Origin: Gnetum montanum
Taxonomy: Eukaryota > Streptophyta > Gnetopsida > Gnetales > Gnetaceae
Assembly: GCA_015680685.1 (NCBI GenBank)
Contig: MNCI01008012.1
Location: 63,070 to 127,069, forward strand
Direction of reading: 5' to 3'
DNA: 64,000 nucleotides
The notes under the pieces: model-generated
What the model was told of the DNA's origin: nothing
Seen by the model: the letters and a program-made list of their open reading frames with translations, nothing else
Databases searched by the model: none
Part shown: positions 20,981 through 32,480 of the stretch, piece by piece
Numbering within the stretch: position 1 is the stretch's first letter
How the letters are laid out: each line of letters opens with the position of its first letter
Made by a program: the position numbers and the translations under genes

Positions 20981-23330
20981 GGAAGGTACACATCAGTTGT
21001 AGTGATTTTGGAATTGAACTTTAGACCCTCCATAGAATTTTCTCCTGAGGTTGTTAGGGACTAGCTCAAAAGATCCCCATTATGGCCTATCCTCTTCAAA
21101 AGTGGTGCCTGGTACTTAGGAGAGATGTACCAATTTTGGTACAATAAAGAAGAAGGCATCACGATTGACATTGGTGGTGTGTTTATTTATTTTTCTTCCA
21201 AGGCCATTTTGGAAGTGTTAAACCTTCTGAATATGAGGCCAAAAGTTTCTCACATGTCCACTCACTCTAATGTAGATGCACAAAAAGTGTGGTTGAAGAG
21301 GGCATATGGTAAAGAAGATAAGACATATGGAGAGCTGACGTTGGAAGAAAGGATATACTTAAAAATTGGAACTTATCACATCTTTTCCACAAGAGGACTG
21401 AATAGAATTTCAACATATGTAGCAAGAGGAAGTGCAATAATGATGGAACAAGTTAATTTTAACCTGCCTCATCTATATCTCATGGAGATCTTAAGGTAGC
21501 TTGAAGAACACATGATAGGGAAGTTTGCGTTGCCCTTTCCTTGTTTCATCAAGAAGCTATGCAAGCATTCTAGTATTCTAGGGTACACCAATGACATCCT
21601 TAGAAGAGTCCAAAATGCTTGGTTTGCTGAACTGCTAAAGCCAGCAACTCCAAGAAAAAGTGTTGGTGAGACATTGGAGCTAGAGCCAAAGCAAGAACAA
21701 ATGGTGGGGCCCACTACAACTCAAACTACAGGGCCTACCCAACTTTCAAGCACAAGGCCCAATCAACAAGAAGAAGTAGGATCCAACACAAGGTAGCAAG
21801 ACCAACCATCACCATCGCCACAGGATTATCAACTATCGATGAGCCATCTTAGGGCCATCACTAAGATGATCAGTTGGGGAAGTCGTGATGATGCTAATCT
21901 ATTCTGTGTCATTGATGATACTGTACAACCCACTATCTCTATAAATTGTGCATATGGTGAGGTGTCCATTTAGACAGGAGGAGGGGAGACTCAGTGGTCA
22001 CAACAGATCTCAAGGAACACTGCATCCTTTCGGGTGCAATTAGAGACTGGTAAAGGGACCACAGTGGTTGTCATGTAGCACCAGGATGCAGCAAGAGCCA
22101 TAGAGGTGGTCATAGATCACATCAAATAATCCTTTAACATCCCTGTTGTGCCACTAGCAAACTTCACAAGAGCACATGATGCTCAAACTTTGGCCAGTCC
22201 CTCGATGACTCCTGCAGAGCATGAGGATGTGCTTGATCATTTTTTGTAAATAGGAAAAGTAATAATGTCTTTGTCTGACATCCTACAAGATGTTACGGAA
22301 GCACAATCGGACCTCATCTCCACCAAAGGAAAGTTGGTCATGAAAGAGATCAAGGCCAAGCACACAAAAGTGGAGTTAGCTCCAAGAAAGGCTCATAACC
22401 CTACAAGCTACATAGCAAGACCCCTCTTAATATTTGGTTGACCATTGTGGAGAAATAGAAGAATGTTCTTGAAGAAAAATTTCAATAGTTACGAGAACAA
22501 TTGATCAAGGTCAACGAAGACATGAACTATTTGGCTAGAGAAAATCAAACCCTCTCAATGGAGGAGGCATGCGCAATCCATTAGAAGATAGCCATAAAAA
22601 TAAGCGCATGGAAAAATGAGGCCAAGCAACATGAGAAGTTAAAGGAGCATTTCCAAGACTAAGTGGGAATGTACAAGCAAGTTATAGAAAAGGAGATTCA
22701 TATGGACAAGGCCCACATCAACACTTTCAGTGCTCAACACACTGATTGGTGGGACATATTGGATACATATGCATTTGTCCACTAGGCAGAACTTAAAAGC
22801 TAGGAACTATAGATTCAGGATTTCATAGAGTACATGGAATTGGCAAACCTATAGTATGCCAATCTAGCCATGTTAATAGTAGGATGCCTAAGGATAGAGC
22901 TTGAGAGGTAGGTAGCTACCACCTATGCCAAATATGAAGCAAAATTTGTAGAGCACAAGAAAACATTGCAGAGACTAGAAGTTGCAAATTCTAAACTAGA
23001 GGTGGTTAAAGAAAGCTACTAAGGATAAAAATATGTCATAGCAGACTTGGCTCGATGGCTTACAAATTTTCAAGAGTTGGGGAGAAAGCTAGAGCCTACA
23101 ATGAGGAACGACGATTGTTTGCAGCCTGATACATCAAAGAAAATAAAATGTTTCTGCAACTTTCGTGCCCATGGGAGGTGCTGAATTTATCAAACATTAG
23201 AACATCAACATGGACAACACAGGATCCCCAAACAGAAGAGGAAAAGCTCCAGACACTACTTCAACATCATCAAATTCCAACACCTGGAACATAAGACAAG
23301 GCGAAGTGACCCATGGAGAAGCCACCACCG
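20981..23330 (+). pseudogene. ORF2 of element B: plant-transposon-protein-like domain plus helical region
   Basis: The N-terminal part (about 21080-21640) reads GAWYLGEMYQFWYN, ITIDIGGVFIYFSS, GELTLEERIYLKIGTYHIF and, after a frame break, FALPFPCFIKKLC. This order resembles the domain annotated in databases as putative plant transposon protein. A Pro/Thr/Gln-rich linker follows (to about 21800), then a long charged, probably coiled-coil part with the motif YANLAMLIVGCL near 22856-22890. Element C carries the same protein. Many stops are present, including a TAG at 22076-22078 shared with C. The biochemical role is unknown to me. Confidence 0.65.
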
Positions 23331-23533
23331 CTTGGAACCACATGAGCCAAATAAAGTTTACAATTTTGTAATTGTGAAATTTTGTAATTTTATGCTATGT
23401 CACAATTTTTCTCTATTGAGTTCTCAACTGTGGCATGAATAAATTTCCCGTTAGTTAATAATCCCATACCTATCCAATGTGTAATCAATGGGGCTTATTC
23501 TCATTTTGACTTGAGGATGAGTTTTCATTTAGT

Positions 23534-23543
23534 CATGGGGGTA
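23534..23543 (+). promoter_or_regulatory. polypurine tract of B
   Basis: CATGGGGGTA directly before the 3' LTR, preceded by GAGGATGAGTTTTCATTTAG, which is nearly identical in C and A1. Confidence 0.8.
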
Positions 23544-24398
23544 TGATGAATTGTGATTCATCTAGCTGTGATATCAACCCCCCAATATCATATCCATGAT
23601 ATCAAGTACGCGATATCATAGCCCAAGTAATGATATCGGATACATGATATCGTGACTCCTATGTGGTCCTATAAATACTCATGTAGGCACACGAGAGAAG
23701 TCAAGTTTTTAGATAGAAGTTAGTCAATCTTACTTAGTTCTTAGTTTTCATTTCTAGTTCTTCTCAACCTTTTCCCCCAGTGCATGTCCACAATGTGATG
23801 ATTGTAATTGTATGACATCCTTTATTCAAGTGTGACATACTTGGAAACGCACATGACTGAAATTAAAGATGAAGATTACTTCATCATTGTGGCATTCACT
23901 TAGTTTAATTACTTAATTATTATTGTTATTAAATGTGGAATGAGTACAACTTAATCATGAGCATCTACATATAACTACTTGGTATCCTAGTAGTGTACTT
24001 AGGACATGCACTTGGTAATCCCAGTGGTATTCATGCATGAGGCCTAAGATGTGTACATATGATTAAGGATCAGATGCTCATCGCACTTAGGCTAGCTTAG
24101 ATTCTCTCTCCCTATCTCCTATTAGCTTAGACCCTTTCTCCCTTTCCTCTTAGCCTAATTAAAGTTATTTTCCATTTTCTATAGGAGTAGCATTAGTTTA
24201 GGAACATATCATACACCTCACTCTAGACTAAATCATATGTGACAAAGCATATACTAGTCCAGGTGGAAAGACAACGAACTGCAATCAACAAGTAACTATC
24301 TAAATACCACAACTAGCCTGTCTACGGAGTTTGACTAAATTGTGCATGAAATGCTCATATTCGTATGGTTGAGTGTAGGGGTACGTCACCACTAATCA
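23544..24398 (+). repeat. 3' LTR of B
   Basis: 855 bp, TGATGAATTGTG to CACTAATCA. TATA box at 23670-23677. Followed by ATAAA, the target duplication. U3 again shows GATATC palindromes. Confidence 0.93.
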
Positions 24399-24479
24399 AT
24401 AAATCATTTAGGTTCTTAATTTAATTATCCTAGTGACATGGAATTTAAGTGCATTTTAAAATATGCCTTTATTATTATC

Positions 24480-25022
24480 CAAGAAAGCTATTATGGTTTA
24501 CAAATCAAAGTAAGAGGAAAATTATACATAAAATAATTAATAAACTTTGTATGATCCAAATGATCTATATATTATTTTTCAAAAATGATTTAGTCATAGA
24601 ATTATTAATTATCATCTTGATTCTAATATGTTGAACATCAACCTCATGCTTCTTGACTTTATCTTTAATAGTAAGTTATGTTATGTTATATTAATATGTT
24701 TGCTATGACTTCCACTTTTATTATTCTTGGAGAAGAAAACTACTCTGAAGGACTGACTTGCAGAAGGACTGACACTTGCAGAAACTACTAGATAGCTCTC
24801 TCTCTTGCTTGCTGTTCTGATTCGGTTTTTAATGGTTGACTGTCGTAACTAGCATGAAGTTCTTTTTCTAGTTTTCTTAATGCTTTTACTTCGGCTTTTT
24901 TCTCTGTTACTTGTTTATCTTATAATAATATATCTTCATTGTCCTTATGATGAAATTGACAACTCTTACACCAACTTTAAAATTCCTCAACCATAATCCT
25001 TGTGATGTAGCTTCATGGTAAG
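24480..25022 (-). pseudogene. copia RNase H, C-terminal half
   Basis: From 25017 downward the minus strand reads HEATSQGLWLRNF, then KIYYY; after an insert it reads VVFFSKNNKSGSHSKHI, and then KKHEVDVQHI and SMTKSF. These are the successive end blocks of Ty1/copia RNase H. The first block directly continues the frame left at 29949 on the other side of element C. Confidence 0.85.
24745..24910 (-). other. orphan insert in copia RNase H
   Basis: About 150-165 bases replace the short CDNSAA-type stretch expected between the KIYYY and VVFFS blocks. On the minus strand it keeps an open frame of about 42 codons rich in Lys, Glu and Gln, with GC content higher than its surroundings. The end near 24745-24785 holds a doubled GAAGGACTGAC word. 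Origin unknown; no clear target duplication. Confidence 0.5.
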
Positions 25023-25861
25023 TGATGAATCATGAGTTGGGTTGTGTCATTGGGCATGCGTCAATATATGGGTTGATGCATCGATGTAGATGCAGTGTCT
25101 ACCTTTGCCTATATAAATTTGCATACCCATCACATTTATGACATAGTTAGGTCACTAGAGTAGCTAGGGTCTTGCAATTTTATTTTGTTAGAGTTAGAAC
25201 ACTTTCTAAGTGCTTGCATGAGGACTCCAAGGATTGTATGGATCCTTATTTAATCATCAATGTACTTGAACACTTTGATGTGCTGACAATAAAGAAGAAA
25301 TTCTTGAAACTCCTTGAAACACTTAAAAATAGAATAGTTTACTTTCAATGCAATTTACTTTTCATGTACTTAGTTAATATTTATATTTCCATGCATGTTA
25401 ATCAATCAACAGAATGAGAATGATCATTTTGAGCATAAACATGTATTCGTTTGGTAATCCCAATAGCATTATTACTTGGTTTGCCCAGTCTCCTAACACT
25501 TGGTAATCCCAGTAGTGGATACATGAGCTTAGGACATGTATGGATAGCTAGGAATGGACACTTATCACCCTTAGGCTAGTTTAAAATTTATCTTCTTCTT
25601 GTTAATTTGATTAAATTATTAATTTCTATGTTATTGTTAAGATTAGTTTAATGCCACAACAACATCAATAATCATATGCCTCACTTTGGAATAAATCATA
25701 TGTGACAAAGCTACCACCAGTTCAAGTGGAAAGACATCAACCTATGATCAGTGCTTAACAATCTAGCTGCCACACTAGTTCCATCCATGTACTTTGACTA
25801 GATTGCACATGAACGCTTGTGATTTGTATGGTTGGATGTAGGGGGTACTTGCCGCTCATCA
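25023..25861 (+). repeat. 5' LTR of C
   Basis: 839 bp, TGATGAATCATG to GCTCATCA. U3 differs from that of A and B: it is built of GATGCATC/GCATGC-type palindromes instead of GATATC. TATA box TATATAAA at 25110-25117. The 3' part matches the other LTRs of the family. Confidence 0.92.
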
Positions 25862-25862
25862 T

Positions 25863-25881
25863 TAGCACCATTATCGAGGAT
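25863..25881 (+). promoter_or_regulatory. primer-binding site of C, tRNA-Asp type
   Basis: TAGCACCATTATCGAGGAT follows the LTR after one base. It is a degraded form of the tRNA-Asp complement (TGGCGCCGTTGCCGGGGA), keeping ATTnTCGnGGA. Confidence 0.6.
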
Positions 25882-25993
25882 GGTCCTAGTGATCTAGATT
25901 AGTTATATTATAAATGATGATTGTAAAACCATTATGGACTTATATTTTTAAAAAAATTTAATATTTTAAGCCACACACATTATTAATTGAAAA

Positions 25994-26670
25994 CATGTCT
26001 CCTTCACATAGGGCCAATAATCCATCACATGATGAGGATACAAGTAGGAAAAATGGTAGGATTTATATTGAAGAGAATTAGAGTGAATCACTAAACATAG
26101 GGGTCTCATATGCTTATTTAGACCCTTACTACATTCAAATACTATGTTCAATTGATGTAGACAACCTTAGAGGAGATGGAACAAGTTCTAGAACAAGGAG
26201 GAACTAAAGGCCTAGGACCTTCAAAAAACCTAGAAAAGATAAATCAAGGGACATAGAGGGAGATATGGGANGATGAAGATACCCTTGTTCACTAATAAGA
26301 GCATGATATAGAATAGAGAGGCAGTTCAAATACCTCATAGTCATCAAAGGGAAAGCTGCATCAAATAACTTGATATGAATAACATTCTTAATTTTAAGGG
26401 AGGCTATAATTTTGATCCAAAACATCATTTACAAGCCTTCCATGATGCCTGTGCTTTGAAAAATATCGAAAGTAAGTGGAAAAAGCTTAAGCTCTTTCCT
26501 AGGACACTAATAGAAGATATTGAAAGTTGGTATTGATCGTTGGAACCAATTCAATCCACTAATGGTCCACAATGCTTAAGCTCTTCAATGAAAAATATCA
26601 AACTTATGAGAGATTATCCAATATAAGAAAATAACTCCAAGAATGGAAGCAAGAAAAACATACATCAAGA
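25994..26670 (+). pseudogene. gag N-terminal half of C
   Basis: Starts at the ATG at 25994 (MSPSHRANN). The core HLQAFHDACALKNIESKWKK, LKLFP, LFNEKYQTYERL and LQEWKQEKH is homologous to B and A2. The match stops at about 26660, where B continues for another 2 kb. Stops and the N at 26271 interrupt it. Confidence 0.8.
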
Positions 26671-26689
26671 TGGAAACCTACCACCTAAA

Positions 26690-28890
26690 CCCAATGGTAA
26701 GGCAAAGAAAGATCGTTACCTTCTTTGCCCATGTGTGTGTTGCTCTAAGTGAGAAATTCCTGGTCAACCCCTATAGCTTATCTTCCTAGAGATTAAGAAA
26801 AGATTCAAACACAATGAAAGTGGGAGGAAAACACTCCCCTTTCCTTATCTTATTAGAAAAATTTGTGAAAGGGAAGGAATAACCCATTATGATAATGACA
26901 TGCTTCATCATGCTCTTGCTACATCTTGGTAGGAGATGATGGAAGATAGGGTGCTTGGCAAGTTATTTGATGAGGAGTAGCCGCCACCACCACCACCACC
27001 TACTCAAGATATAACATTTGAGTCTCATGCTATGATTAAGTACATGAAGAAGCTCCATGAGCAACTCTTGCAGTAGCAGCATGAAGGACCAAGTGGTAAA
27101 GAACCTTCAGTCTTCTAACCAACATTGAGTCACCTCAATGAAGTTACTTGAATCATTAGCTAGTTGGAAGAGACTATGCCACTATTTTCCATACAAAGAA
27201 TGTAGGGACTCACAAGATCAAATCCAAGCGCCTAAGAAGTAACGATGTTCATCCCTAGATAATAGCAATTCCCAGAGATCTTTGGAAATGCTACCACTTT
27301 TTTGGTGCACCTAGAGGAGGGCAAGGGAGTGACTCTCCTAGTGATGTAGCACCATAGATATGAAATAATAGTAGAGGTGGTGGCTGATAGAATTATAGAG
27401 ACCTTGAACACTTTTGTGGCCATTGTGCTAGATGTTGTTGTACTTAGAGATGTGTAGGTGTCCACAATAGTAGGAAAAGGGGGGCTAAGTATAGCCCAAC
27501 ATGAGGAGGTGTTGGATTTACTAGTGGGAATTGGAAAACTACTTTTAGAGATCTTTGATCTCATGAAAAAAATCATTGCTATCCAATCAGAGCTATCAGA
27601 GACCAAGGGAAAGCTTATCATTGCCAACACCCAACTTGAGGCAATCACAATTGAATATAGACAAGTGGTTGCTGAAGTTATTGAATTGAGAGCCTATTTG
27701 GTTGATCCTGCCATTCCTAGCCAAGTAGTTACATGAGATGTAGCTTTCTTATAACGTCAAAATAAATTAAAAGAGGGTGAGAATGCGAAAGAGATAATGG
27801 TCTTCAATGCATCCTTATCAAAGGCCTTGGCTTTTAACACTGATAAGGACTTGTCAAATGTCCACAAGAAGAACCTCACTCTGATCAAATATATTCATTA
27901 CTTATGCAATGTCAAAGCACAAAATAACTAATTGGTTGAATTCATGTAACAACAACATGAGTATCTTTCCAAAGTAAGTATGGACTTAAGAAGGTTGGTA
28001 GCTAAAAATTGCATTGTTTTAATGGAGGAAGTCTGTGCCCTTCACCAAAAAATGGCCATTGAGGTAGCTATGTAGAAGAGTGAGGTCCTAAAATTTGAAT
28101 GTGTGAAGAATCATTACAGGGATCAAGTTGGCCTCCTTGAAGAGATAAATGAGAAAGAAATTCAATTGGTGAAGCTAAAAATGAATGAGGTCCTCTAGCA
28201 CTTCCAACAAAAAGGCAATGTGTGGTAACCAATATTTAATGGATTGAATACCAACAATAAAGTAGAGATCTACCTAAAGGAGTTGAAAATTGAAGAGATG
28301 ATGAAATACATGGAGTTAGCCGACCTATGTTATGCAAACTTGGCAATGATGATAGTTGGATGCCTATTGTTAGAGTTGGAGAAATAGGTGACTAATTTGT
28401 ACCTCCTTTTCAAGGTCAAGTTGAAGCATCACAAGGACACAAAGTAGAAGCTAGAAAGAATGAATGTATAGCTTGAAGTTCTCAAGAGAAAATTTAGAGA
28501 CTAGCAATTAGTTATTAAGAACTTGACCAAAAGGATGAATGACTACCATAAGTTGTAGAACCTCATTAAGATGTTCAATGTTCAACATAATTAATTCATA
28601 GCCTAGTTTGTCGACATGAAGAAACTATTTCTAGCAATGCTCTATTCGTTGGACATCCCTATACCAGCCCATAATGGTGATGCTGCATGGACTATGTATG
28701 ACCCACAAAGCAAGGATAAGAAGATGAAGGCATTTTTGGATGCCTTTCACCTTTCATCGAAAGTAGTAACTACAACAAGATAGCTATAACCATTGCCTTA
28801 GCATAAACTGCCATTGCCATGTGCACCAGAGGTTGGAGAAGGTCCTTTAGGACTAGAGGAGCCTCCACCTCCTAATACTATTTGATCTTT
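26690..28890 (+). pseudogene. ORF2 of element C
   Basis: Homologous to B ORF2 but lacking its N-terminal part: it starts near TLPFPYLIRKIC (26831-26866; B has ALPFPCFIKKLC at 21527-21562). A run of prolines follows near 26972-27000, then an open stretch (27458-27736, 92 codons) with IQSELSETKGKLIIANTQLE, and charged helical sequence with YANLAMMIVGCL near 28330-28366. The TAG at 27346-27348 lies at the same place as that in B. Function unknown. Confidence 0.65.
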
Positions 28891-29110
28891 TCTTCATCTT
28901 CAACCATGAGTACATTTCTGGCTATCCAATTTTGTCAAGGTGTTCAATTTTGTTCTCATGGACACCCTCTTTTGTAATTTTTATAATTTTGTACAATGAG
29001 ACACTTAGATCCAATCTATCCAATCAATCAATATGTGATTCCATACCTTTCTAATTTTATAAGAAGCTTGATGCTTCTTCTGTTCACTCGAGGATGAGTT
29101 TTCAATCAGT
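28891..29110 (+). other. 3' untranslated part of C
   Basis: Contains TTTTGTAATTTTTATAATTTTG and AATCAATATGTGATTCCATAC, similar to the same position in B (about 23355-23470) and A1 (about 5240-5370). A conserved pre-polypurine segment with no coding signal. Confidence 0.6.
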
Positions 29111-29120
29111 CATGGGGGTA
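29111..29120 (+). promoter_or_regulatory. polypurine tract of C
   Basis: CATGGGGGTA, identical to B and A1, directly before the LTR. Confidence 0.8.
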
Positions 29121-29943
29121 TGATGAATCATGAGTTGGGTTACATCAATAGGCATGTGTTGACAAGCATGCATCAATGCATGGGTTGATGTGTCAATGCA
29201 TATGCATCGATGTAGTGTCTACCTTTACCTATATAAATGCATGTGCCCACCACATTTATCACATTGTTAGGTTAATAGAGTAGCTAGGATCTTGTAGTTT
29301 TATTTTGTTAGAGTTAGAATATTTTCTAATTTCTCGTAGTAAGACTTCAAGGATTATATGGATTCTTATTTAAGTATCAATGTTCCTGAACACTCTAATG
29401 TGCTAGCAATAAAGATGAGATTCTTAGAACTCTTTGTAGCACTTAAGAATAGAATATATTTATGTTTAATGCAATTTACTTTTCATGTACTTAGTTAATA
29501 TTTACATTTCCATGCATGTTATGCATGTTAATCAATTAGCAGAATGAGCATGACCAATTTCAAGCATAAATACATATTCGCTTGGTAATTCCAGTAGTGG
29601 ATACGTGAGTTTAGGATGTGTATGGAAAGTTGGAAATGGACACTCATTTCCCTTAGAAAATTTTAGAGTTTATCTTCTTGTTGTTAATGAGATTAAATAA
29701 TTAATTTCCATGTTATTGTTAAGATTAGTTTAAGGCCATAACAACATCAATAATCATATGCCTCACTTTGGACTAAACCATACGTGACAAAGCTACCACT
29801 AGATCAAGTGGGAACACATTAACCTATAATCAATACTAAATAATCTACATGCCACACTACTTCCATCCAAGGAATTCAACCAGATCACACATGAATGCTT
29901 GTGATTCGTATGGTTGGGTGTAGGGGGTACTCACCACTCATTA
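29121..29943 (+). repeat. 3' LTR of C
   Basis: 823 bp, TGATGAATCATG to CACTCATTA (last dinucleotide decayed from CA). U3 has an expanded set of GCATGC/GATGCATC words compared with the 5' copy. TATA box at 29230-29238. Followed by GTAAG. Confidence 0.92.
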
Positions 29944-29948
29944 GTAAG

Positions 29949-30640
29949 TAATGAATTCCACCTCTATTGTAGACAAAGCAATTATGGATTACTGAATAGT
30001 CTTCCAAAATATAACCATTTGAGATAGATGCAATGTTCTTTAATATCTATCTTAATGAATCTCTATTCCAATGATATAGGAGGGTTAATCCATATCGTGC
30101 CTCTTAATTTTTAAGAGAGGAATTATTTTGTCTCATATAGGAAACCCATGTCACTACTTGTAAGTAAGATGTTATCTACATAAAGCAGAAAGAAAATGAA
30201 ATTTGCTACTACTAACATTAAGGTATATGCATCAATCAGTAATGTTTTTAATGAAAATACAATTTGGTAAAATTTTAAATACCATTTTCTAGAGGCTTAC
30301 TTTAGTTGATGTATAAATTTTTTTAACTTGCAAACTAAGCAATAGTCCTTGCAAAAAGCCCTTAAGTTGTTTCATGTACACATTTTTCTTAAGATCTCCA
30401 TTAAAAATTTCATCTTTGAATGTATTCAATTTATGTGTAAATAAAAATTAGCCATTTAATATATAATTATTCTAAATGATTCCTCCTTTGATACTAGAGA
30501 GAGTTTCATGGTAATCAATGCCCTCCTTTTGAGTAAATCTCTTAGCTATAAGTGTAGTTATGTATTGTTTAATATTATTAGAAGGATTTTTTAGTCTTAT
30601 TAAACTAATTCAGTCAATTTCTGATGCTCCCTATGGTAAT
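29949..30640 (-). pseudogene. copia RT C-terminal part and RNase H N-terminal half
   Basis: Read on the minus strand: a DLKKNVYMKQLKGF-like block near 30410-30360, the catalytic motif as YVDNILL near 30177-30155 (YVDD with the last Asp changed to Asn), and near 29990-29950 the RNase H block ALSTIEVEFI, cut by element C. Much of the middle is decayed. Confidence 0.7.
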
Positions 30641-31272
30641 TTGACAAGATTCTAAATTTGGTTTTTAGCCATAGAATCTATCTCTTCCTTCATGACATTA
30701 TACCAAAATGTGAAATTATCTTTATTCATGATGTGTGAAAAAAACATAGAATTATCCTTAATTCTAACACCAAAGTCAAACTCTTGAAGCTATATAACAT
30801 AATCACTAGAAATTTCTAGCCTCTTTGATCTTAAGGATCTTTTTAATTCCACCTCTCCTTCAATGTTTGTTATATTTTGGATGGTATGTTTAGTGGTAAT
30901 ATGTCTCTCTTGAAGCATTTTCCCTTGATTTCTTAGTTCTTCCAAGGAATCTCTTATGTAATTTACATAATGGCCAATTCCTCTTTATCTTTGAGAGGCT
31001 CAATGAATTTCTTCATTTCCTCAAATTTTAATCCCTAATGAATTTTTTCATCAAATTCAATATTCTTAAAAAATTTAGCATTTCTAGCCTCAAAAGTGTA
31101 GGTGTGTGCATGCGACAATAAAATTTGAAATATTTGGAGCTTATTGCATAGCTAATAAAGAATCCACTAATTTTTTTTAGATCTAGTTTTCTTAGGGTTA
31201 ATTTATATGCTCTTACTTCAAATGGACATCCCCCCAAATGTGTATGTGTCTTAAACTATGCTTTCATGTATT

Positions 31273-31518
31273 CTATGATTCAAAGGATGTTTTAGGTATA
31301 GTCTTTGATGGGATTCTATTTAATATATATGTTGTAGTATTTAAGTCCTCGCTCCATAGGGTTAAGGAAAGATGACAGTTACTAATCATACATCTCACCA
31401 TATTCATAAGTGTACAATTTCTTCTTTCTATTATTCTATTTTCTTGCGGTGTTCTTAACATAGCGTATTGGGTATTAACGTCTTCTCCTTGAAGTAACAC
31501 TACAAATGGACCTAGCAT
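31273..31518 (-). pseudogene. copia integrase, C-terminal core
   Basis: Minus-strand frame with TPQENRIIERRNCTLMNMVR and LWSEDLNTTTYILNRIPSK, the hallmark region of Ty1/copia integrase around the catalytic Glu (TPQxNGVxERRN). The Glu of the ERRN block is kept. Neighbouring parts are in other frames. Confidence 0.85.
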
Positions 31519-31697
31519 ACCTTCATATTATTTCCCTCTATTTGATTTTATGATCTTAGTTTTCTTTTCTTTTTGTTTCTTTACTTCATGTTTGAATATC
31601 TTGAAGGCATATGATGCCTTTTCTTTATCAAATTAAAGATAGAGATGCATGTATCTTATATGGTTATTAATAAATGAGATAAAATATCTTTGAATAT

Positions 31698-31901
31698 TCA
31701 AGTAGAAGTTGGAAAAGATCCATAGATATTTGTATGTATGAATTCAAGAATCTCTAAACACCTTTTAACTCCTTCAGTGGTCTTGTTAATTTGCTTTTCC
31801 TCGATGCATTCTATACAAGTACCAAAATCAACAAAGTTAAGGACCATTAAGATACCATTATTTACCAATCTTTTAATTGCTTCTACAAATATGTGTTCCA
31901 A
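31698..31901 (-). pseudogene. copia pre-integrase and integrase zinc region
   Basis: Minus-strand frame reading LNFVDFGTCIECIEEKQINK and then LEFIHTNIYGSF, matching the copia blocks for the CxxC zinc region and for IHTDICGPF, where the first catalytic Asp lies. Here that Asp codon reads Asn (HTN). Confidence 0.8.
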
Positions 31902-32259
31902 TTTCTTATGTCATAACTTAGAGGTTACGATACACCTTTTACTATTAAAATTTGTATATAGTGTTAAGGAATTACACTTAAAAGTCGAATCTAGATTAGA
32001 CTTATATAAACTATTACCTATTTTTCTAGAATTAAAAAATATCTTTTTATAAAACATTTTACAACCAAAATGTTAAACATTAAAAATATATGCAAACTTG
32101 ACTAGTTTGAAATAAAGACAAGATTTTTAGAAAATGATGGAATATAAAAAGTATTTAATAGATTTAAAATGAATTCAAACTCTAACACTAACCTAAATGT
32201 CCTAACTAGCTCCACTTGAGAATGTGTCTAATTTCCTAAATAGCTACTTAGTTCATTTT

Positions 32260-32480
32260 CCTTTGATTGTATTAGATGAAAGAAGCCCTACATGGTAGTA
32301 GCATTGTAAATTGCACAGCTAAAATCAATCCATCATATGTTATGAAGAGAATCAACAAAATAAGATTTATGATAGACATAACACATAATGTTACCTTTCT
32401 TCTAAAATCACTTTTTATATTTTGAGAATTCTTTTTAATGTATTCCTTTTACTTGCAAAGAAAGTAAATAATATTTTTAC
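32260..32480 (-). pseudogene. copia zinc knuckle and protease remnant
   Basis: Minus-strand translation shows FLCK, stop, KEYIKKNSQNIKS (decayed CCHC knuckle followed by a lysine-rich stretch), then WIDFSCAIYNATTM, stop, GFF. The latter corresponds to the WIDSGATTHI..MQGF block of copia protease with the catalytic DSG turned to DFS. Inactive. Confidence 0.65.

Larger units (their letters stand above)
15829..24398 (+). mobile_element. non-autonomous Athila-like element B, structurally complete
   Basis: Two LTRs of 855 bp, a tRNA-Asp-type primer site, gag, spacer, a second reading frame (ORF2) and a polypurine tract, flanked by an exact 5-bp target duplication ATAAA (15824-15828 and 24399-24403). 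There is no protease, RT, RNase H or integrase anywhere in the 6.86-kb interior. Movement must have depended on enzymes from a pol-bearing relative such as A2. Confidence 0.9.
25023..29943 (+). mobile_element. non-autonomous Athila-like element C, structurally complete
   Basis: LTRs at 25023-25861 and 29121-29943, a degenerate tRNA-Asp primer site, the front half of gag, ORF2 and a polypurine tract, with exact target duplication GTAAG at 25018-25022 and 29944-29948. There is no pol and no spacer: gag runs into ORF2 at about 26670. It sits inside copia RNase H coding sequence on the opposite strand. Confidence 0.93.

Noticed and set aside
27232-27648. 138-codon minus-strand frame in element C
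   Set aside because: It lies opposite ORF2, which is supported by homology with B on the plus strand; it is an antisense shadow.
31738-32052. 104-codon plus-strand frame
   Set aside because: It lies antisense to copia pre-integrase sequence (31901-31698), which has clear motifs on the minus strand.
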